Notes: generated by a model not told the origin, from the letters alone. Numbered from the stretch's first letter, positions 12,202-26,324 are shown. The stretch: 64,000 bases of DNA from Chrysoperla carnea (GCF_905475395.1 NC_058339.1:19414001-19478000); one strand, 5' to 3'. Made by a program: numbers and translations.

Positions 12202-13570
12202 TATAATGTTCTAATTATAGATAATTATAAACGAATAATTTACACAAATGAATATGATTATTTAAGAACAGGCCCACGAAAGACTTGCATTAGTAAATAA
12301 ATAAATAAAAATATGAAAATATTACAAAAAATTATATATATACGATTAAACTTAATTAAAACAAACAAATTATTCGATGACGTAAAAAACAAAATATTTA
12401 ATAAAACAATTGTGTTTAACGAATTAGTATAAAACAAAAATCGGTTTAATTATTAGGTGGTTTTTATTAACAAAAATAATTAATAAAATAATTCAATAAC
12501 AAATCAAAACTTATATAAATAATATTTTGTTCAAAGTGTGTTAAATGTAAATAATTATAATAAAATATTTAATTGAAAGTTTTTGTTTATTTTTTTTTTT
12601 TTAAACCAACATAATTTGAACAAAACATTGCACGAAAAATGAATTAAATGACAGTGGAGTTAAACGTCTTAATATTTAAAACAAATCTATTAAAATTATG
12701 TTAAAATATATTAAATGAATTCAATTTTAAAACACAAAATAAATATAAAAAGAAACCTAGTGATCTACGTTTAGTGTTTTCAAAATTATAATAAACTTAT
12801 GTTAAAAACGATTAAAAAATATTTGTTATTAATCCGGATTAAAAAAAAATATGCGCGGCTAAATATAATCACTTTTAAAACTTTATATAAATTTTAGTAA
12901 AATCGAAATAAAAGACATCAAGCATTAATATTATTTATTTAGCCCGTTAGCCAGGGTTACTAGCGAACAGACTATTACACAAAAGAATTTCTTTTTTAAA
13001 TTTTAGGTACAACCATATTGATGAAGATGAAGCGGACATTAATATATATATTCTGTGAAAAAACTATAATTCAAAGTTACAACTCTGTTAAAAAGGTATG
13101 CGCGGTGGGTGTGCGTGGAATATCATTTTCATTCAAAAATGAATAACACACGACCACAGCAACTAAATTATAATCTGTCCAAGAACACATACAAAAAAAA
13201 AATAAAAATAAAATGTAAAACAACTATCATTATTTTAAAAACATTTCAATAGTATAATTATTATTATATTACTTATAATTATTACTGATTGTTTTAAACT
13301 GTCTTAAGAAAATTATACGATTAACATAATTTTACACAATTTTATTTTTCATATTTTATAAAAAATATATAGCTTTACATTTTTTTTTTCTACGCATGCT
13401 GTTTTAAATAATGATTTTTTCTAAAATCAAATGTACAAAAATTATGTACAACAATGTGTATTCTCCTCTGATCATCAATCCTACAGTTTTTGTTGAAGAA
13501 ACAAGCTATCAGCGATCTCAAATGATTCTCGACTAAACACACAGTTATAACTTTTAAGACGTGTAATCTA
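12202..13570. other. 3' flank / UTR of the tail gene
   Basis: Extremely AT-rich DNA after the stop. AATAAA occurs repeatedly (for example 12296-12310 and about 12560), so the 3' end of the mRNA probably lies within the first 400 bp. Nothing else is supported. Confidence 0.5.
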
Positions 13571-13574
13571 AGTT

Positions 13575-14240
13575 TTTAACCCTCAAACTAAAAAAAAGAG
13601 TTTTATAAGTTTGACCGCTATGTGTGTGTGTCTGTCTGTGGCATCGTAGCGAATAAACGGATGAACGAGTTTTGTTTTTTTTTTTTTTTGGTTTCATTTG
13701 AAAGGTAATTTAACGGAGAGTGTTCTTAACTATGTTTCATGTTCGCGCTTAGAGTTTTGTACCCGAAAAATTTAAAAAAATTGGCGTTGATCTTCAAAAT
13801 CGATTCAGTTTGGAAAAGGCATGACATATAATTTTAACATATAAATAATTACTATGGAAATTTATGGCCAAATAAACATGGCTCAATTAATTCATTTCGA
13901 AAAGTGAAATGATAAAATAAATACATAATTCAAAAAAATAATTCAAAAGAACAAAGTCAACTCAAGTATTTTAATTTCAATTAAAAATATTCCAAAAATT
14001 TGTCCCAAAAAATGATAGCTCTCTAAGTATGCTTTTCATCTCATCTGATGTCCTTGACCACCACTTTGATACTGATGTAAGAAGGAGTATTATGAGTTTA
14101 AAGTGTTTATCTGTGCGTCCGTGTGTTTCTCAGTGACATTGTAGCCCTTAAACGGCCGAACCGACTTGATTGTGAACATTTTATAGCTTAGTTTGCAAAA
14201 ATCGGTTTACAAAAATATTATATATCGCTATATAATACAA
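13575..14240 (+). repeat. Repeat family B, long copy 1
   Basis: Begins with ACCCTCAAACTAAAAAAAAG and GTTTGACCGCTATGTGTG, passes through CATTTGAAAGGTAATTTAACGG and TTGTACCCGAAAAA, then continues for a further 450 bp that matches the copy at 50020-50650 (for example CGATTCAGTTTGGAAAAGGC, TTTGTCCCAAAAA, CATCTGATGTCCTTGAC). Non-coding, insect interspersed-repeat style. Confidence 0.75.
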
Positions 14241-17200
14241 AAGTAAGGTTCTAAAACACGAGGTAATTCACACTATTGTTTTGAACTTGCTTGCCTACAC
14301 GAAGACATATTGGCCGCACATGTGCGAAATTTGGTTGACCACTCTCTAGGTATAATTTTATATATATGCGCATATCACACTTCGTCTCTGGCTCTATTTC
14401 ACTCTCATAGCGATATTACAAAAAGGAATTTGAATGATAAGAAAGACTCTATCTAGCAATAAAAAAAAAGAACTACAGATGTTAGCTCACATAGATGTAT
14501 ACTATTTTACGGAAATGTTGTTTACAATATTGTATATTGCATTGCAAGTATGGTTTTCATTTTGTATACTCGATGCGCTGACATCTTAGCGTTAAAATCC
14601 CATAAGGACGATGACTATGTTTATTATTTAATTATGTGATATTTCAAATGAAGTAGTTTTTATAAGATTCTGGTTTTTATACATTTTTCAAATGATATTA
14701 TTACAGACATCTAACGACAAACTGTAGTATGAACACCAATGTATTTTAGTGTTTTAGTTGTATTATTTTAATAATTCTGTCTTTTGAGATCGCCATAACT
14801 TTGTTTGATCAAAAAAATTTACGTTAAAGTATTTTTAACAGAGAAAATGTGACCATTATAAGAAAAATATAATAAATATGTCTGGTAAATTACTTACCTA
14901 CCGAGTCAGGTATATTTACTAGTACATAATAAATGTATACTCAATTGTTAATGCTCAAAATACGCAATTCGTGTATCGATAAACGTGAATGTAAACGATT
15001 ATTTTACATTAAAATTATTGTAAAATTCATATTTTGTGCGAGTGGTTTACAATTCAATGAACGGGAGTTTTTAATTTACATGACACTCAAATTTTGCTCA
15101 AATTATTTTGATTAAAAAACTTTTTTTATAACAAAATTTTATAAATAAACTCTTTTTTAATCGTGTGCATGATATTAAAATTAAATCTGTCCCAATTTAA
15201 CTAGAAATACAGTATGTTACCGCAAGCATAAAATATAAAACTTTAATCATTAGAACAGCAAACTGTGATAAGATCTTATCAAACAAAGTCTAATCTTGCA
15301 GTATTAACCTTAATTTACCTATTTTGTGTAGTTTTTTTGCTTATTAAATTAATACCAGTAAATTATTTTTTTGTAATGTTCGGTGTAAAATTTGGTAATT
15401 TTTTCTTATGACATGTTTAGAATTTTTATTTCGTAGCATTTAGAGTAATGAGTACGGTCGGTTTTAAACACATATGGGGCTATCTTTTAGACAGTTAGTC
15501 AATAAAAAAATATGTCAATTTTTTAATAAAAAATTTTCATCTTTACTATATTTTGATTCAATTAATTTAATACAATGTAAAATTATAATATTACCTCAAA
15601 AAAAAATGAATATTGAATTTTTCCGCCTAAATAGCAGCTACATTGTAGAAATTCCAAAATATGGAATATTACAGAAACGTAAGATCAATAGGAATTTAAA
15701 AAAAAAAAATTAAACTTGTAAGAAGAAGATCTAATTAAAATTCGAAATATTTTATTAGTTTAAGCTACCTTAAATCGAAATTACAATTTATTATACATTT
15801 TTTTAACGTAGTTTGAAATAGAACAAATTGTTAATTAATATTGCCTAGCCAAATTATAAATTTTGTTATATTGTTTTAATAAAAAATACATCGATTTATT
15901 TATGAAATTATACTTAGGTATATGCAAAAATTTTTTTATTTCTCTCTTATTTTGGCAATAGCACAACTAGTCAAAATTCAGCCCGTGAAGCAAAACCGTG
16001 CTCAAATTTGGAGTAATTTTATTAATTTGTGCGTTTGTTTTTGAAACAAAAACTGTTTAAACGTAATCTTAAACGTAATGAAAATGAGAGCAGCTATATT
16101 TATTGCAAGTACTATAACAGTGGACTTGTTAATTATCACAAAAATTAAAATCTGTGTATATATCTGTTGGAGTACTTAAAGTACTTCATGGTGTCCGGTA
16201 TCACTAATCTAGAGATACAGATGGTAAAAATGTACCAAAGCAGCGCAGAAGAACTCAAAAATAGAGATTTTAGAAAAACAGTTTTATATAAATATTGTGC
16301 GTTTAAAAGAGTCGGATCAAGTTTGGAACCTGAAATTAGCCTTGAATTTCAAGATCACTTTAAAGTGAACTCTCGCTCATAACTGATAAGAGAGGAATAC
16401 TTTAAATTAAGAAGTAATTCCTCTAAAAAACACAATTTTGTTCAAAAACTGAAATTTTCCCAAAGAAATTCACTTCTCAAAAAAAAGTTGTTTAATTTTA
16501 TTTTATGAGGTACAATTTTCTAATTCGAAGTTTTCCTCTATCGCTTATCAGTTATGATCATTAGCTTAATCACTAATGATCTTCAAACCCAAGATTAATT
16601 TTATGGTCTTAATTTAATACAACTTTTTTATCCCATAACTTTTGTATAAAACTCTTGCTCTAAAATAATTATTTTTTCGTTATTCAGCTGTTTCGGTATT
16701 TTTCTAGCACCGCGTATATTTAAACAACCAAAAAAATAAAAATTAATAAGTCTATGATTGATTCTAAATAGGAGTATAATAATTTGTTGTATAATTTATA
16801 TAAAACAATATTTAATTACAAAAAAAAAACTATGTATATAAAGACAAAAAAATAAAATATAAAAAAAATAAAATAAATAAACAAATAAATATGTTCTAAA
16901 TCATTTATATGATGTATTATTGATAATTAATACATGTACATATATATTATATTTATTATTATTTAACAATTTTACACAAAAATAATATATTTGAAAATTT
17001 TTGCATTATTTTTTGTTCATCGGAGATGTTACGTAAGTGAAACTGAGTAACTAACATGAAACCCCATCGTAGTTAAAACTAGGAAAATTTAATAACAAAA
17101 TGTTATCAATCAATGATGTAACTTCGATATGTTGTTAGTAAAGAACCGTCAATTTTGAATTTAAAATACGATTAAGATGGTCAGTCATGGAGACTATCAA

Positions 17201-19688
17201 CGGAAGTGAAAACTTAAAACTTAGGAATAACTGGCCTTCGGATTTTGGTCTGGCCTCCAGCCTGGCTGGGCCTTCGGCAGTGAAGTTCTAATAAATACTT
17301 ATTCACAATACCGAATAATCAATAAATAATACCTCAATACTATTCAAATGCTGTTCACAATTCTAGATAAATATGGAGGAAGCGCAAATAAATATATTTG
17401 AATAGTAAGATGTAATGTAATATATTATTTAAATGCTTTTCCACAATTTATTCATGGGTTTTCATTTTTTGATGCGGAACATTTTCATTCCTTGAATGTG
17501 AATCTAAATCATCATCGCATCCACTTAAATACAGACACAAATTTTTTACCAAAATCGGTCCATGTCCAGATGTCTAAATTATTCGGAACTTACTTGTTAT
17601 TTAAAAAACAAATATTAACTTGTGATTTTAACTGTAAATTTGCCAGTTCTTTATTTACAAGGTTTTGATTTTTTTGCATTGTTGACTTAAAAATTCTCCT
17701 TGCGCAAACTCTTGTCGGCGGCATAGAATTCGGTCTAGCATAGATCTAATATTAATTTTAATTGTCCATTTGATAGTTCTTTAAGTCCATTTTCCAAAAC
17801 CATTTTTTTAACGACTTTATACGAACGAAACAAAATTATTTTGGATAATCATATTCTATAATATAACTATTCAAACATTTTGTAGTATTTAACAAATATA
17901 AAAAATACATCGTCTATCAACCGTGTTATTTAACATTTGAAAAATGTTAACATGAACGGCACCTAGACTATCTTCACCGTAGATCGTCAGTCATCTAGTC
18001 ATGTTAACATATATCTTCGTTTTTAAAATGTTACATTCAATACAAACTGTAGACCAGGCGAGTAACTTTATTGTGTGCCATAAACTTTTTTGTGTGTCTC
18101 TTTATCCAAGTCCGCATTGCTCATAGAGGTGGAAGCGAGACGGGTATACGACTATTCTACTTATCTCAGTTTCTCTTATAGTAATGAGATAAGTAGAAAA
18201 AAAAAATGTTGTCTCTTGTCTTACTCGTATTTGTGGTTGTCACTGTCTTACTCGTATTTTAGATACAGAAGTATGAGAGACTTCTCTAAGCCATGTTTGC
18301 TCATACCTGCTGTATACACAGCTTGACATTTGTAAATTTAATACAAAATAATTGTAACATCTCTATTTTTAATACATTGATTCATATACTAGTTTACAAA
18401 CACACAAATGAGTTTGAAAATGTTTTTAAAACTAAATCAAGTGAAAATAAATCCTTAAATATCCAATGAATTTTCATTGGACAATATTTCGAATGTATTA
18501 TTTTTTAGTAAAACTTTTTAATAAACAAACTTATCAGAATTCTGTGATCATCGTTTTCTTATAATATGAATTGATAAAAAAAATATTATTATTATTAAAT
18601 TCCAAACAATTTTATTCGAAACTCATAAAAATTTGAAATAACTATTATTAATAATAATTATTATTTCAATTATAAAAAAAATTGATTTAATCTTTTCAAT
18701 AAAAAAAAAAAAAAGAAATTTTTAAAAAAATTGTTGCGTATGTTTATTATCAATTTATTGTTGTTAAATTATTTTTAATTTATATTCTATATTTAAATAT
18801 TTGTAAGTTGTATAAACATTCAAAAAAGAACACAAAAATCTAAAATAGATAAATCAAGGTTCTAACGTGTGCCCCGTATTGTCCCGAGTAGAGAAAAAAA
18901 ACATTAATTCAAAAAATTATGTAGCGGTAACCGACCAGCATGCCTGTGTAAATATTATTAAAAAAATTATATTTAAAAAAATATTTAAAACAAAAAAAAA
19001 ACACAACATATGCAAATAATTGATTTCAATTTATTGGAAATTTTCCATTTTATTTTGTGTGAATAATTCCTGTATGTTGACGTTTATATTATCCCATGAT
19101 GTAATAGTTCCACGTAAAACCTATTTACATTTATCAAAACAAATTAGGACAACCTTGTAATTAGCCGACTAAAATTTTTATAAAATGTATTTTGTTTTTA
19201 AATGTTTTCAATTTTAGTTCAAGCTTCCTAATGAAGAAATATGTTATAAAACATTAAAAGATAAGAAAGTGATAATGGTAGTTAACATAATAGGACAATG
19301 ATTAGATAACAGAAATTTTTTTAAAAATGTTATCAAAACTTTTAAAATTAGCAAACCGGTAATTAATCGTCTGGATAAAAACACCTTTTCAATTGTACAT
19401 GTCCAGTTTTTCATAATTTGAAAGGAAATTTTTCGCAGGAATATTTATAAGTTTTTCAAAATTCATTATATGTATTATTAAAATAAGTTTTCACACAAAG
19501 ATTTTTTCCCATTAGTATTTTTCAATAAATATTAATATCATTTATTTAAAATTATAGGCAGAATTATTACATTTATGATACGATCATTGTGTACAATGAA
19601 TTATAAAGAATATTATAAGCATTTACGCGTGCGTAGTATTCTGCACTCTATGCATACTGACAGATAATAGATTTTATATGGATATATA
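14241..19688. other. Intergenic, no gene seen
   Basis: AT-rich DNA with homopolymer runs and the family C relic at 17225-17590. The short open frames (14933, 15474, 16167, 18090) lack coding character, domains or splice context. A small hairpin (TTATCTCAG...GAGATAAG) lies near 18160-18200. Confidence 0.6.
17225..17590 (+). repeat. Repeat family C, degraded copy
   Basis: Shares the order of blocks with 9470-9895: GGCCTTCGG stretch, AAATACTTATTCACAATACC, GTAAGATGTAATGTAATAT, TTTTCATTTTTTGATGCGGA, ACAAATTTTTTACCAAAATCGG. It has lost the distal end. Confidence 0.55.
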
Positions 19689-20432
19689 CAGTGTGTCGCG
19701 TTTAAGATGAAGGCACCGTCATATTTTCGTTATAAGAATATCGAATTGAAATTTTGGGTCACGCCAGTCATGTCAACAGTCATCTGACATCTGAACTTTA
19801 AACTCAGCCAACTACAAATTGACAAATAGGTCCGATTCTTATTATTTTGCCTAGCGTCAAAAATGCTCAGATAATGTTTTAATACCGATATACTAATTTT
19901 CTTGACAAAATTCGCATTTTTTAGTTTTTTCATTATTTTGGTTCGCACTCAAAGTTATTACAAGTTTATTGAAATATTTGAATACATAATAACACCATTA
20001 AATCAATTTGTCCAGTTTTTAGATTCCATAGAACACTAGTTATACAATTAAAATATATACTTTTATAACTAGTGTGCTATGGAATATAAAAACTGGACAA
20101 ATTGATTTCATAGTGTTATGTATTCAAATATTTCAATAAATTTATAAAAATTTTGAGGTAAGACCAAATTAATAAAAAAATTGAAAAAGCTAATTCCATA
20201 ATCATTCCTATAGTTTTTTTCGATATCTCTAGCCATCTCTGACGCTGGGCAAAATATAAAGAATTGGCTCTATTTGTCAATTTATAGTAGGCTGAGTTTA
20301 AAGCTCAGATTTCATTATCTTAAAAAATCAATTAGTTACAAATCACCTTGCATGACTGTGAAAAATTTCAAATCGAAATTCTTACAAATAACGAAAATAT
20401 GAGGGTGTCTCCATCTTAAATGCGATGCACTG
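19689..20432. mobile_element. 744-bp palindromic (foldback) element
   Basis: The whole element is an imperfect palindrome centred near 20050. The outer ends read CAGTGTGTCGCGTTTAAGAT on the left and CAGTGCATCGCATTTAAGAT from the right. The arms pair through TCATATTTTCGTTAT, AACTCAGCC-ACAAATTGACAAATAG, ATTTGAATACATAA and AAATCAATTTGTCCAGTTTT to a short central loop. No coding capacity; the 72-codon minus-strand frame is a by-product. Confidence 0.75.
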
Positions 20433-22769
20433 TGCTATCTGCTATCCTCCAATTTCTCTAAATATGCTTAACTGTTATTTTCGTATGGTATTTTTGGTGA
20501 AATATAACGTATTTCATTGCAACGGAAGCTTTAACTAACAAATGATGAACAAACAATCGAAATCTCCTAATTGTTTTGATATACGTACGTATGACTCGAT
20601 ATTATAATTATTTTATTTTTTAAATTGAATATCAATTATTTTTCATAGAGCATATATTCTAAAACAATGTACTGTAAATTATATTTGTGAATAAACAGTA
20701 CGTTGACTAATTTTTCGAATTTAATTGCCAATTAATGGCCTTCGTAAGCAAAAATCTCATATGTTTATGAAAAAACAATAATTAAAACTGAAATACAAAA
20801 TATTATTTATTATTTATAATAGTTCTTTTTTTATATAGTAAAATAAAATTATAATTATATATACTTATATATAAAAAAAAATACACTTCAAAATGCAATA
20901 TTTTGTGGACTTCAATCCTATTTTACTACATAAAAATTATTTTAAAAAAATCACTTACACCATTCACCTACAAAACACAAAATACCACACTAATCAAAAA
21001 TATTATTGAATTAAAAAAAAATTGAACGTGCCAAAATGATGCAAAATTCTTAAATTTTTCTCAACACATTTTCATCTCAATTTTTATTATTTTTAAAAAT
21101 TATTACTTGCTCATTGAAAACTATAATATCGGAGATTTCCGTTTATATACTTGTTCATTTACTAAAAACGCACTTAAATGTTTAAATTTATCAAAAAAAA
21201 AAAAGAAGTCAAATAATTAAAAACACCGTAAGAAAACAACATCAATATACATTTATCAAAATTTTGATTTTATTTAGAGTATTATATAATATGTACTACT
21301 TATTTCTCATGAAATTTTCCTACTCATAATTTTGTTGCAAAAATCATGATTCGATGATTTTCATAATTTGAAAATCATCTCTTAAAAATTTATCTTTTAG
21401 TAATTGATCAAATAATATTACTTCTTATTATTAGTATTTCATCATAGAAGAAATTTTTAAAAAAATAACTAATATTTGTCAATTATTAAGAATCATGCGG
21501 TCATTAAAGAAGTGCATCACTCTGTTTTTATAGTAGAAAACAAATTCACTTTTGCAGTTAACAAATTAAATTCTAAACATATTTTATCTGTATTATTTAA
21601 CATACCACGAAACGTAGTATAATTATCATAAAAGATAATAAATGAGAAATCCAGCCACCAGCAGAACTCTGACCACCAAAAGGTGAGGGACTTACCATAG
21701 AATAGACTTTGAAAACTGAAATAGGAGATAGGGACAAATCTGGTCTTTTTTATAAAGAATAAATTTTCGATTGAAAGTTTCCTTATGTCTGTTATCAGTT
21801 TTAAACAATAATTTAATTCAAGGTTATAATCATTTAATTATAATAAACTTTTCAAACCAAACAATCATTAACCCATTTTTCTCTAAAGTCTTTAATTTCT
21901 GAGATAAGAGGAAGTTCCCGTATTTTGAACAGGATTACAGGACCACAGTAACTGAAGGTGAGATTGATTGTACAATGTTTTAAATGTGCTAACTTCTTAA
22001 TTGGTTCTTCAGACAATAAACAGCACAAAGCCGATACAACTCTAATGATACTTCATCATTCAAATACAACATTATAATTTTATTATTCTAAAAATATTTT
22101 TATCTCAAGCATGGTAGAATTAGACAAGGTGTGTGGACGAGTTTTGATTCAGTTCACGCACGTACCCAGTCGACGCCATCTTAGCTTCTTACCGCTTCCT
22201 GATTCAAATGTTGTTAAAAGCATGAACACAATTTTGGCAATTTTAGTATTATTTTTAATTAGGGTTTTACAATTTTAGGTTATTTTTAGGCTTTTGAAAT
22301 TTTTATGAGACAACTTGACATTGCAAATATGTAAACAAAACATTGAGCAACTTGACAGCTCGAATCTAATCAAATAATCAATATGGCGGCGATTGGGTAC
22401 CGCGCGAGAGAGATTACCGAGTTGAGAGAAGGCCTTTAACTTACCCCTACCTGCGCAAGCTCATACCTTGTCTAATTCTATCATGATCTCAAGTATCCAT
22501 GATTAAGTATCAAGTAACAAGTATCCTATTCAAGAAAAATTGCCTGCCATCTTTAACCACAAGCGTTAGTCCTTAAAAATTATTGCACTATGTGTATGCA
22601 ATGTCATTTATCTAGAATACACCAGGTATAGGTGTGAATACGCTACATTGTACTGTGATGCCATCTTAGATATCATCAATAAACAAACAGAACATCAATT
22701 GCAAGCACTATCCCGGACAGTTCTCCGTTTTTTGTATTTCTGTTTCATTTTTGACCAACTTTAACATAT
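20433..22769. other. Intergenic, no gene seen apart from the P-like MITE
   Basis: AT-rich sequence; nothing recognisable outside 22110-22485. Confidence 0.6.
22110..22485. mobile_element. P-element-like MITE with 8-bp target-site duplication
   Basis: 376 bp, with 21-bp terminal inverted repeats (left CATGGTAGAATTAGA..., right end read inward CATGATAGAATTAGA..., both followed by CAAGGT; one mismatch). It is flanked on both sides by ATCTCAAG (22102-22109 and 22486-22493), an 8-bp duplication. The terminal CATGAT followed 15 bases later by AAGGT matches the layout of the Drosophila P-element inverted repeat, and P elements make 8-bp duplications. The interior is GC-richer than its surroundings and has no open frame, so it is non-autonomous. 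hAT elements also make 8-bp duplications but usually begin CAG. Confidence 0.75.
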
Positions 22770-23206
22770 TTAAATCTTAATGTAAACGAAACTAAGGTTG
22801 ATAGTACAAAATGACTTCAAAATACATGATTTTTTAAATTAGTTTTGAAAATAACTCTAATCAAGTACTTAAAATGATTTTTGCAATAAAAAATATTTAT
22901 TTTAGATCTAATAATCACTTACAATCCATGAGAGATCAACAAATAAAACATTATTTAAAAAAATAAAAACGCAAAAAAATTATTATAAATGGAAAGTATT
23001 AAATAAAAAAAAATAACTTTCCTAATTTAATGCACATAAAAATGTGGTAACATAAATCGTTTTATATAATACAAGAAAAAAAAAAGAAAAAAAATTAAAG
23101 AAAACTGTACATAATAGTGTTACACTAAGAACACTGCCTAATAAAATAATTATTACCTAAAATATTTGATTTTTTCAAAATTCCATAAAATATTTTATCC
23201 TTAATA

Positions 23207-23736
23207 GGGTATTGCACTATTTTTTAAAAAGGACTTCAAAATGTTGATTTTGCTAATAAAAAGGAACCAAAAATTTATTTCGGAAAAATACGCACGCTTT
23301 CTTACCCAAAACTTAAATTTTAAACCTTTTTTAAACTGTCAAAAACGCGGGCATCCAATTTGATGACGTAATATGGGTATCACTATACGAAATAACACAA
23401 ATAAGTTTGACAGATATATTCATAGACATCTAATTATAATAAATCTAAATACTTATTATCTATGTATATATTATACCCAACTGTCTAAACTGAACTAACT
23501 GATGGTCTATGACTCATACCGCTATGACATCACAGCAGGACTTACCCGCGTTTTCGGTCACGTGGTATACAGTTTACAAATTACGATTTTTAATTTTAAA
23601 ATTATAAAAGAAAAATGTGCTTTTATGACTCGAAATCAGAATATTTAAGTATATTTTTACATAAATTTTAACTTTTTTCAAATTTCATGATTTATTTTTG
23701 ACGATAGTACCCTATTCGTCAGGAAAACAAGATATA
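23207..23736. mobile_element. Possible MITE downstream of the PGRP pair
   Basis: Left AATAGGGTATTGCACTA and right (inward) AATAGGGTACTATCGTC form short inverted ends about 530 bp apart. The interior is GC-richer around the CCGCGTTTTCGGTCACGTGG stretch. It lies just beyond the 3' end of the downstream PGRP gene and interrupts the similarity of the two 3' flanks. Confidence 0.4.
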
Positions 23737-24056
23737 CTTGTACGATACGTCAGTTTGTTCGTTATCATACCAGAAACAAAGTTGAAAATTTTTGTACTGT
23801 TGGGAATTTTAAATATTTTGGAAGTGGCGTTTTTGATCTGAATAAAAAAGTCTTTTTATGGATTTTTAGATCACTAATTAGTGATTACGATTTGGTCAAA
23901 AAATTCCAATCCTATATTTGTACATATTGGCAATAAATTTTAGAACAAAAGAAACTTTTTGTATAATTTAAAGAGTAAAAAGTTGTAACTACAAGAGTAG
24001 TTATATTAATTATAAAATACTAAATAGGTACGGTTAGTTCATTAAATATCTATATC

Positions 24057-26324
24057 TCACCGATCATCAGAAACAGAATTTTCGTTATATTGATCGCTTA
24101 TGTTCATAATATGCATATTTTCTGTAAAATTAGGTGCCCAATGTGGCCATGTTTGAATGGCTTTAAATAAGGTTTTGCCCGGACTAGAAAATGAACGACA
24201 CTGACAATGTCCAATTAATTCATAATTAGTATCAATCATTCCTTTTTCTACGCCATAAGCAATCAATCCATGACAAACATCTATAGCTTTTTGAGATGGT
24301 AACGTGTCGTTAAATGTACCAATGAATGCGATACCCAGTGAGTTTTCGTTAAATCCTTTACTATGTCTACCAACTCTTCGCCAACCACAGCCTTCATATA
24401 CTCGTCCATCACAACCGATAAGAAAATTATATCCGATATCATTCCATCCGTTACTTTCCATGTGATATGATTGTATTAGACGAACACAACTTTCATTGCC
24501 TGCTCTGTTAGTACAAGGTGATGTTTGTGTGTGACCTGTAAATTATTTAAAAAATTTATAATAAGTTGATAGAAGCTTTTATTATCAAAGTAGTATTTTG
24601 GAGGAAAATCTTCATAAGAAAAAAATATGTGAAATCGGGATGAATCACATATTGCTACTTACAGATAATTATCAATTTTGCAGCTTTATCTGTTCTCAAA
24701 GGTTCTTCGTACGGTGACTTAGCTAACCACATATCCCGATACACCATTGGAATTGTATGTGGCGTTTCTTTAAAAAAATATTAATGTCGATTATTATAAA
24801 TTACACAAAAGACAATTGTTATTGTGCTGTCGGGATCAACCTAAAAATAAGGGACACAAACGACAAATTCTGCATTCAAGGAGGGGTGCTCTTTACATTA
24901 ATCCTTTATCTTAGTTGATTTGACAGAAATCTAGTACCGCAAGTTTTGAATTTTAAATAAGTATTAAAAATATCCTGACAATGTTGGCCAGGATACTCGG
25001 AAAGTTATTGAAATACTGTATTACCATCATTTTTTTATAATAGTGCAAATTTTCCAGTCAATCGGACTTCTCCATACTGCGGAAAATTATGTTGAAAGAT
25101 TCCGTTAGATACATACATACACTCAGGGCAATATAATAAAAGCGTGTTAAAAAAAGATTGATTATCTGTCATATCAATCTTCGAACCTAGAAAGATAACA
25201 TTCTAAAATTGGGATTCATTAACAACTTTCAGGAGGGTGAAAACATCTCTTTTTTTGATAATAATATCAAAGTAATTAATGTCAGCTTTCCAACTGAGCT
25301 TAGTTCGAAGGCTGGCGGGTAGATCAATAAAGCACTAATTTTATTTTATTTTAGAGCCTTCCATTGATATATATGGATGGAGCACGTGTTCTCATGGACT
25401 ATACCAGTATTTCGACCAAGAAAAGTACGTAATGAATAAAAAGAGGTAAGTTGGTTTATTCGCTTACTAGTTTTAACGATTTGATAGTTACATAGGAAAT
25501 TGTGGATGGAACTTCATTTGGTGACGATGGAAGAAAACGTTAAGTACAAATTAAAACAGAAAATAGCATTATACCAATGTTTTTTGCGTGGCAATTTTAT
25601 ATACATTGGTGCACAACCCCATTGCGATAAATTTTCAATTGCCTACCAGTGGTGGTAGGCAATAAAGTACGAACGATGTGAATACTTTTACCACACGGAT
25701 TAAAGGATGACGATTCACACAAATGGCGTATATCTCTATTTTGTCGAAATAAAAATAAAGTGAAAGTTTTCCAAAATATAACTTACCCAGAGGCGTAGAT
25801 ATATGTATTTCTTGTTTGATATCAGTGCTATACTCGACTTTATTCACATTATAATTAATATTTACAGGACCATTAATGTATGTGATGTTTCCCACATGAA
25901 CTTGGCTTGAACTTTCAATGCTTACATCGCCAAAACTAGTATATCCACAAAGCTCAGTATTTTCATTTAAAACATTTTTGAATATTTCCTTAACTAATTC
26001 AACTTCATTTCCATTAATACTAGAATCATTCGACTTATTTGTTATTTGAATGTCTTTTTTTTGTAATAGAATATCATTTAAATTTACGCTTATTTGAGAT
26101 GCTTGTTTAGTTTCATGTATAGTCATTTCATTTGCTTGGTTTATCAACATTTTTGATAAAACTGCATTTCCCAAACGCTCTTGTTTCTCGTTATTTATAT
26201 GTTCATCACTTTCTTTGCTAAATTGTTCTAACTGCGTTAATACGCTGTCATCACGATTATTGTTTTCATCGTTCCTTATTCCTACGGGCTTTGTCTCACT
26301 AGTTTTTATAAATTCCTCCATCAT
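24057..26324 (-). CDS. Peptidoglycan recognition protein with cryptic-RHIM-like motif, PGRP-LE-type (downstream tandem copy)
   Basis: Three exons on the minus strand: 26324-25787, 24767-24663 and 24535-24057. All junctions are GT-AG in phase, and the total of 1122 nt gives 373 aa. Residues 1-179 are hydrophilic, with no signal peptide or membrane segment, and hold VHVGNITYINGPVNINY at about 142-158, which fits the RHIM core pattern (V-x-V-G-N). Residues about 180-350 are a PGRP domain: PMVYRDMW, the His-Thr of strand 2 (H216), GWNDIGYNFLIG (Y250), GRVYEGCGWRRVG, SLGIAFIGTFN, GHCQCRSFSSPGK (H324). Of the zinc ligands of T7-lysozyme-like amidases, H216, Y250 and H324 are present but the Cys before Pro-Gly is Ser332, as in human PGLYRP1, so amidase activity is unlikely. 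Inferred role: intracellular sensor of bacterial peptidoglycan feeding the Imd/Relish pathway. The start is the first in-frame ATG after a stop; it aligns with the start of the sister gene. An upstream exon spliced at TTTTAG just before the open frame cannot be excluded. Confidence 0.88.
25816..25965 (-). other. RHIM-like motif segment in the downstream PGRP copy
   Basis: Codes GYTSFGDVSIESSSQVHVG and continues through NITYINGPVNINYNV. Alternating beta-branched residues around V-x-V-G-N fit the cryptic RHIM described for Drosophila PGRP-LC, PGRP-LE and Imd, which builds functional amyloid. The match is by pattern only; amyloid formation is inferred. Confidence 0.6.
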
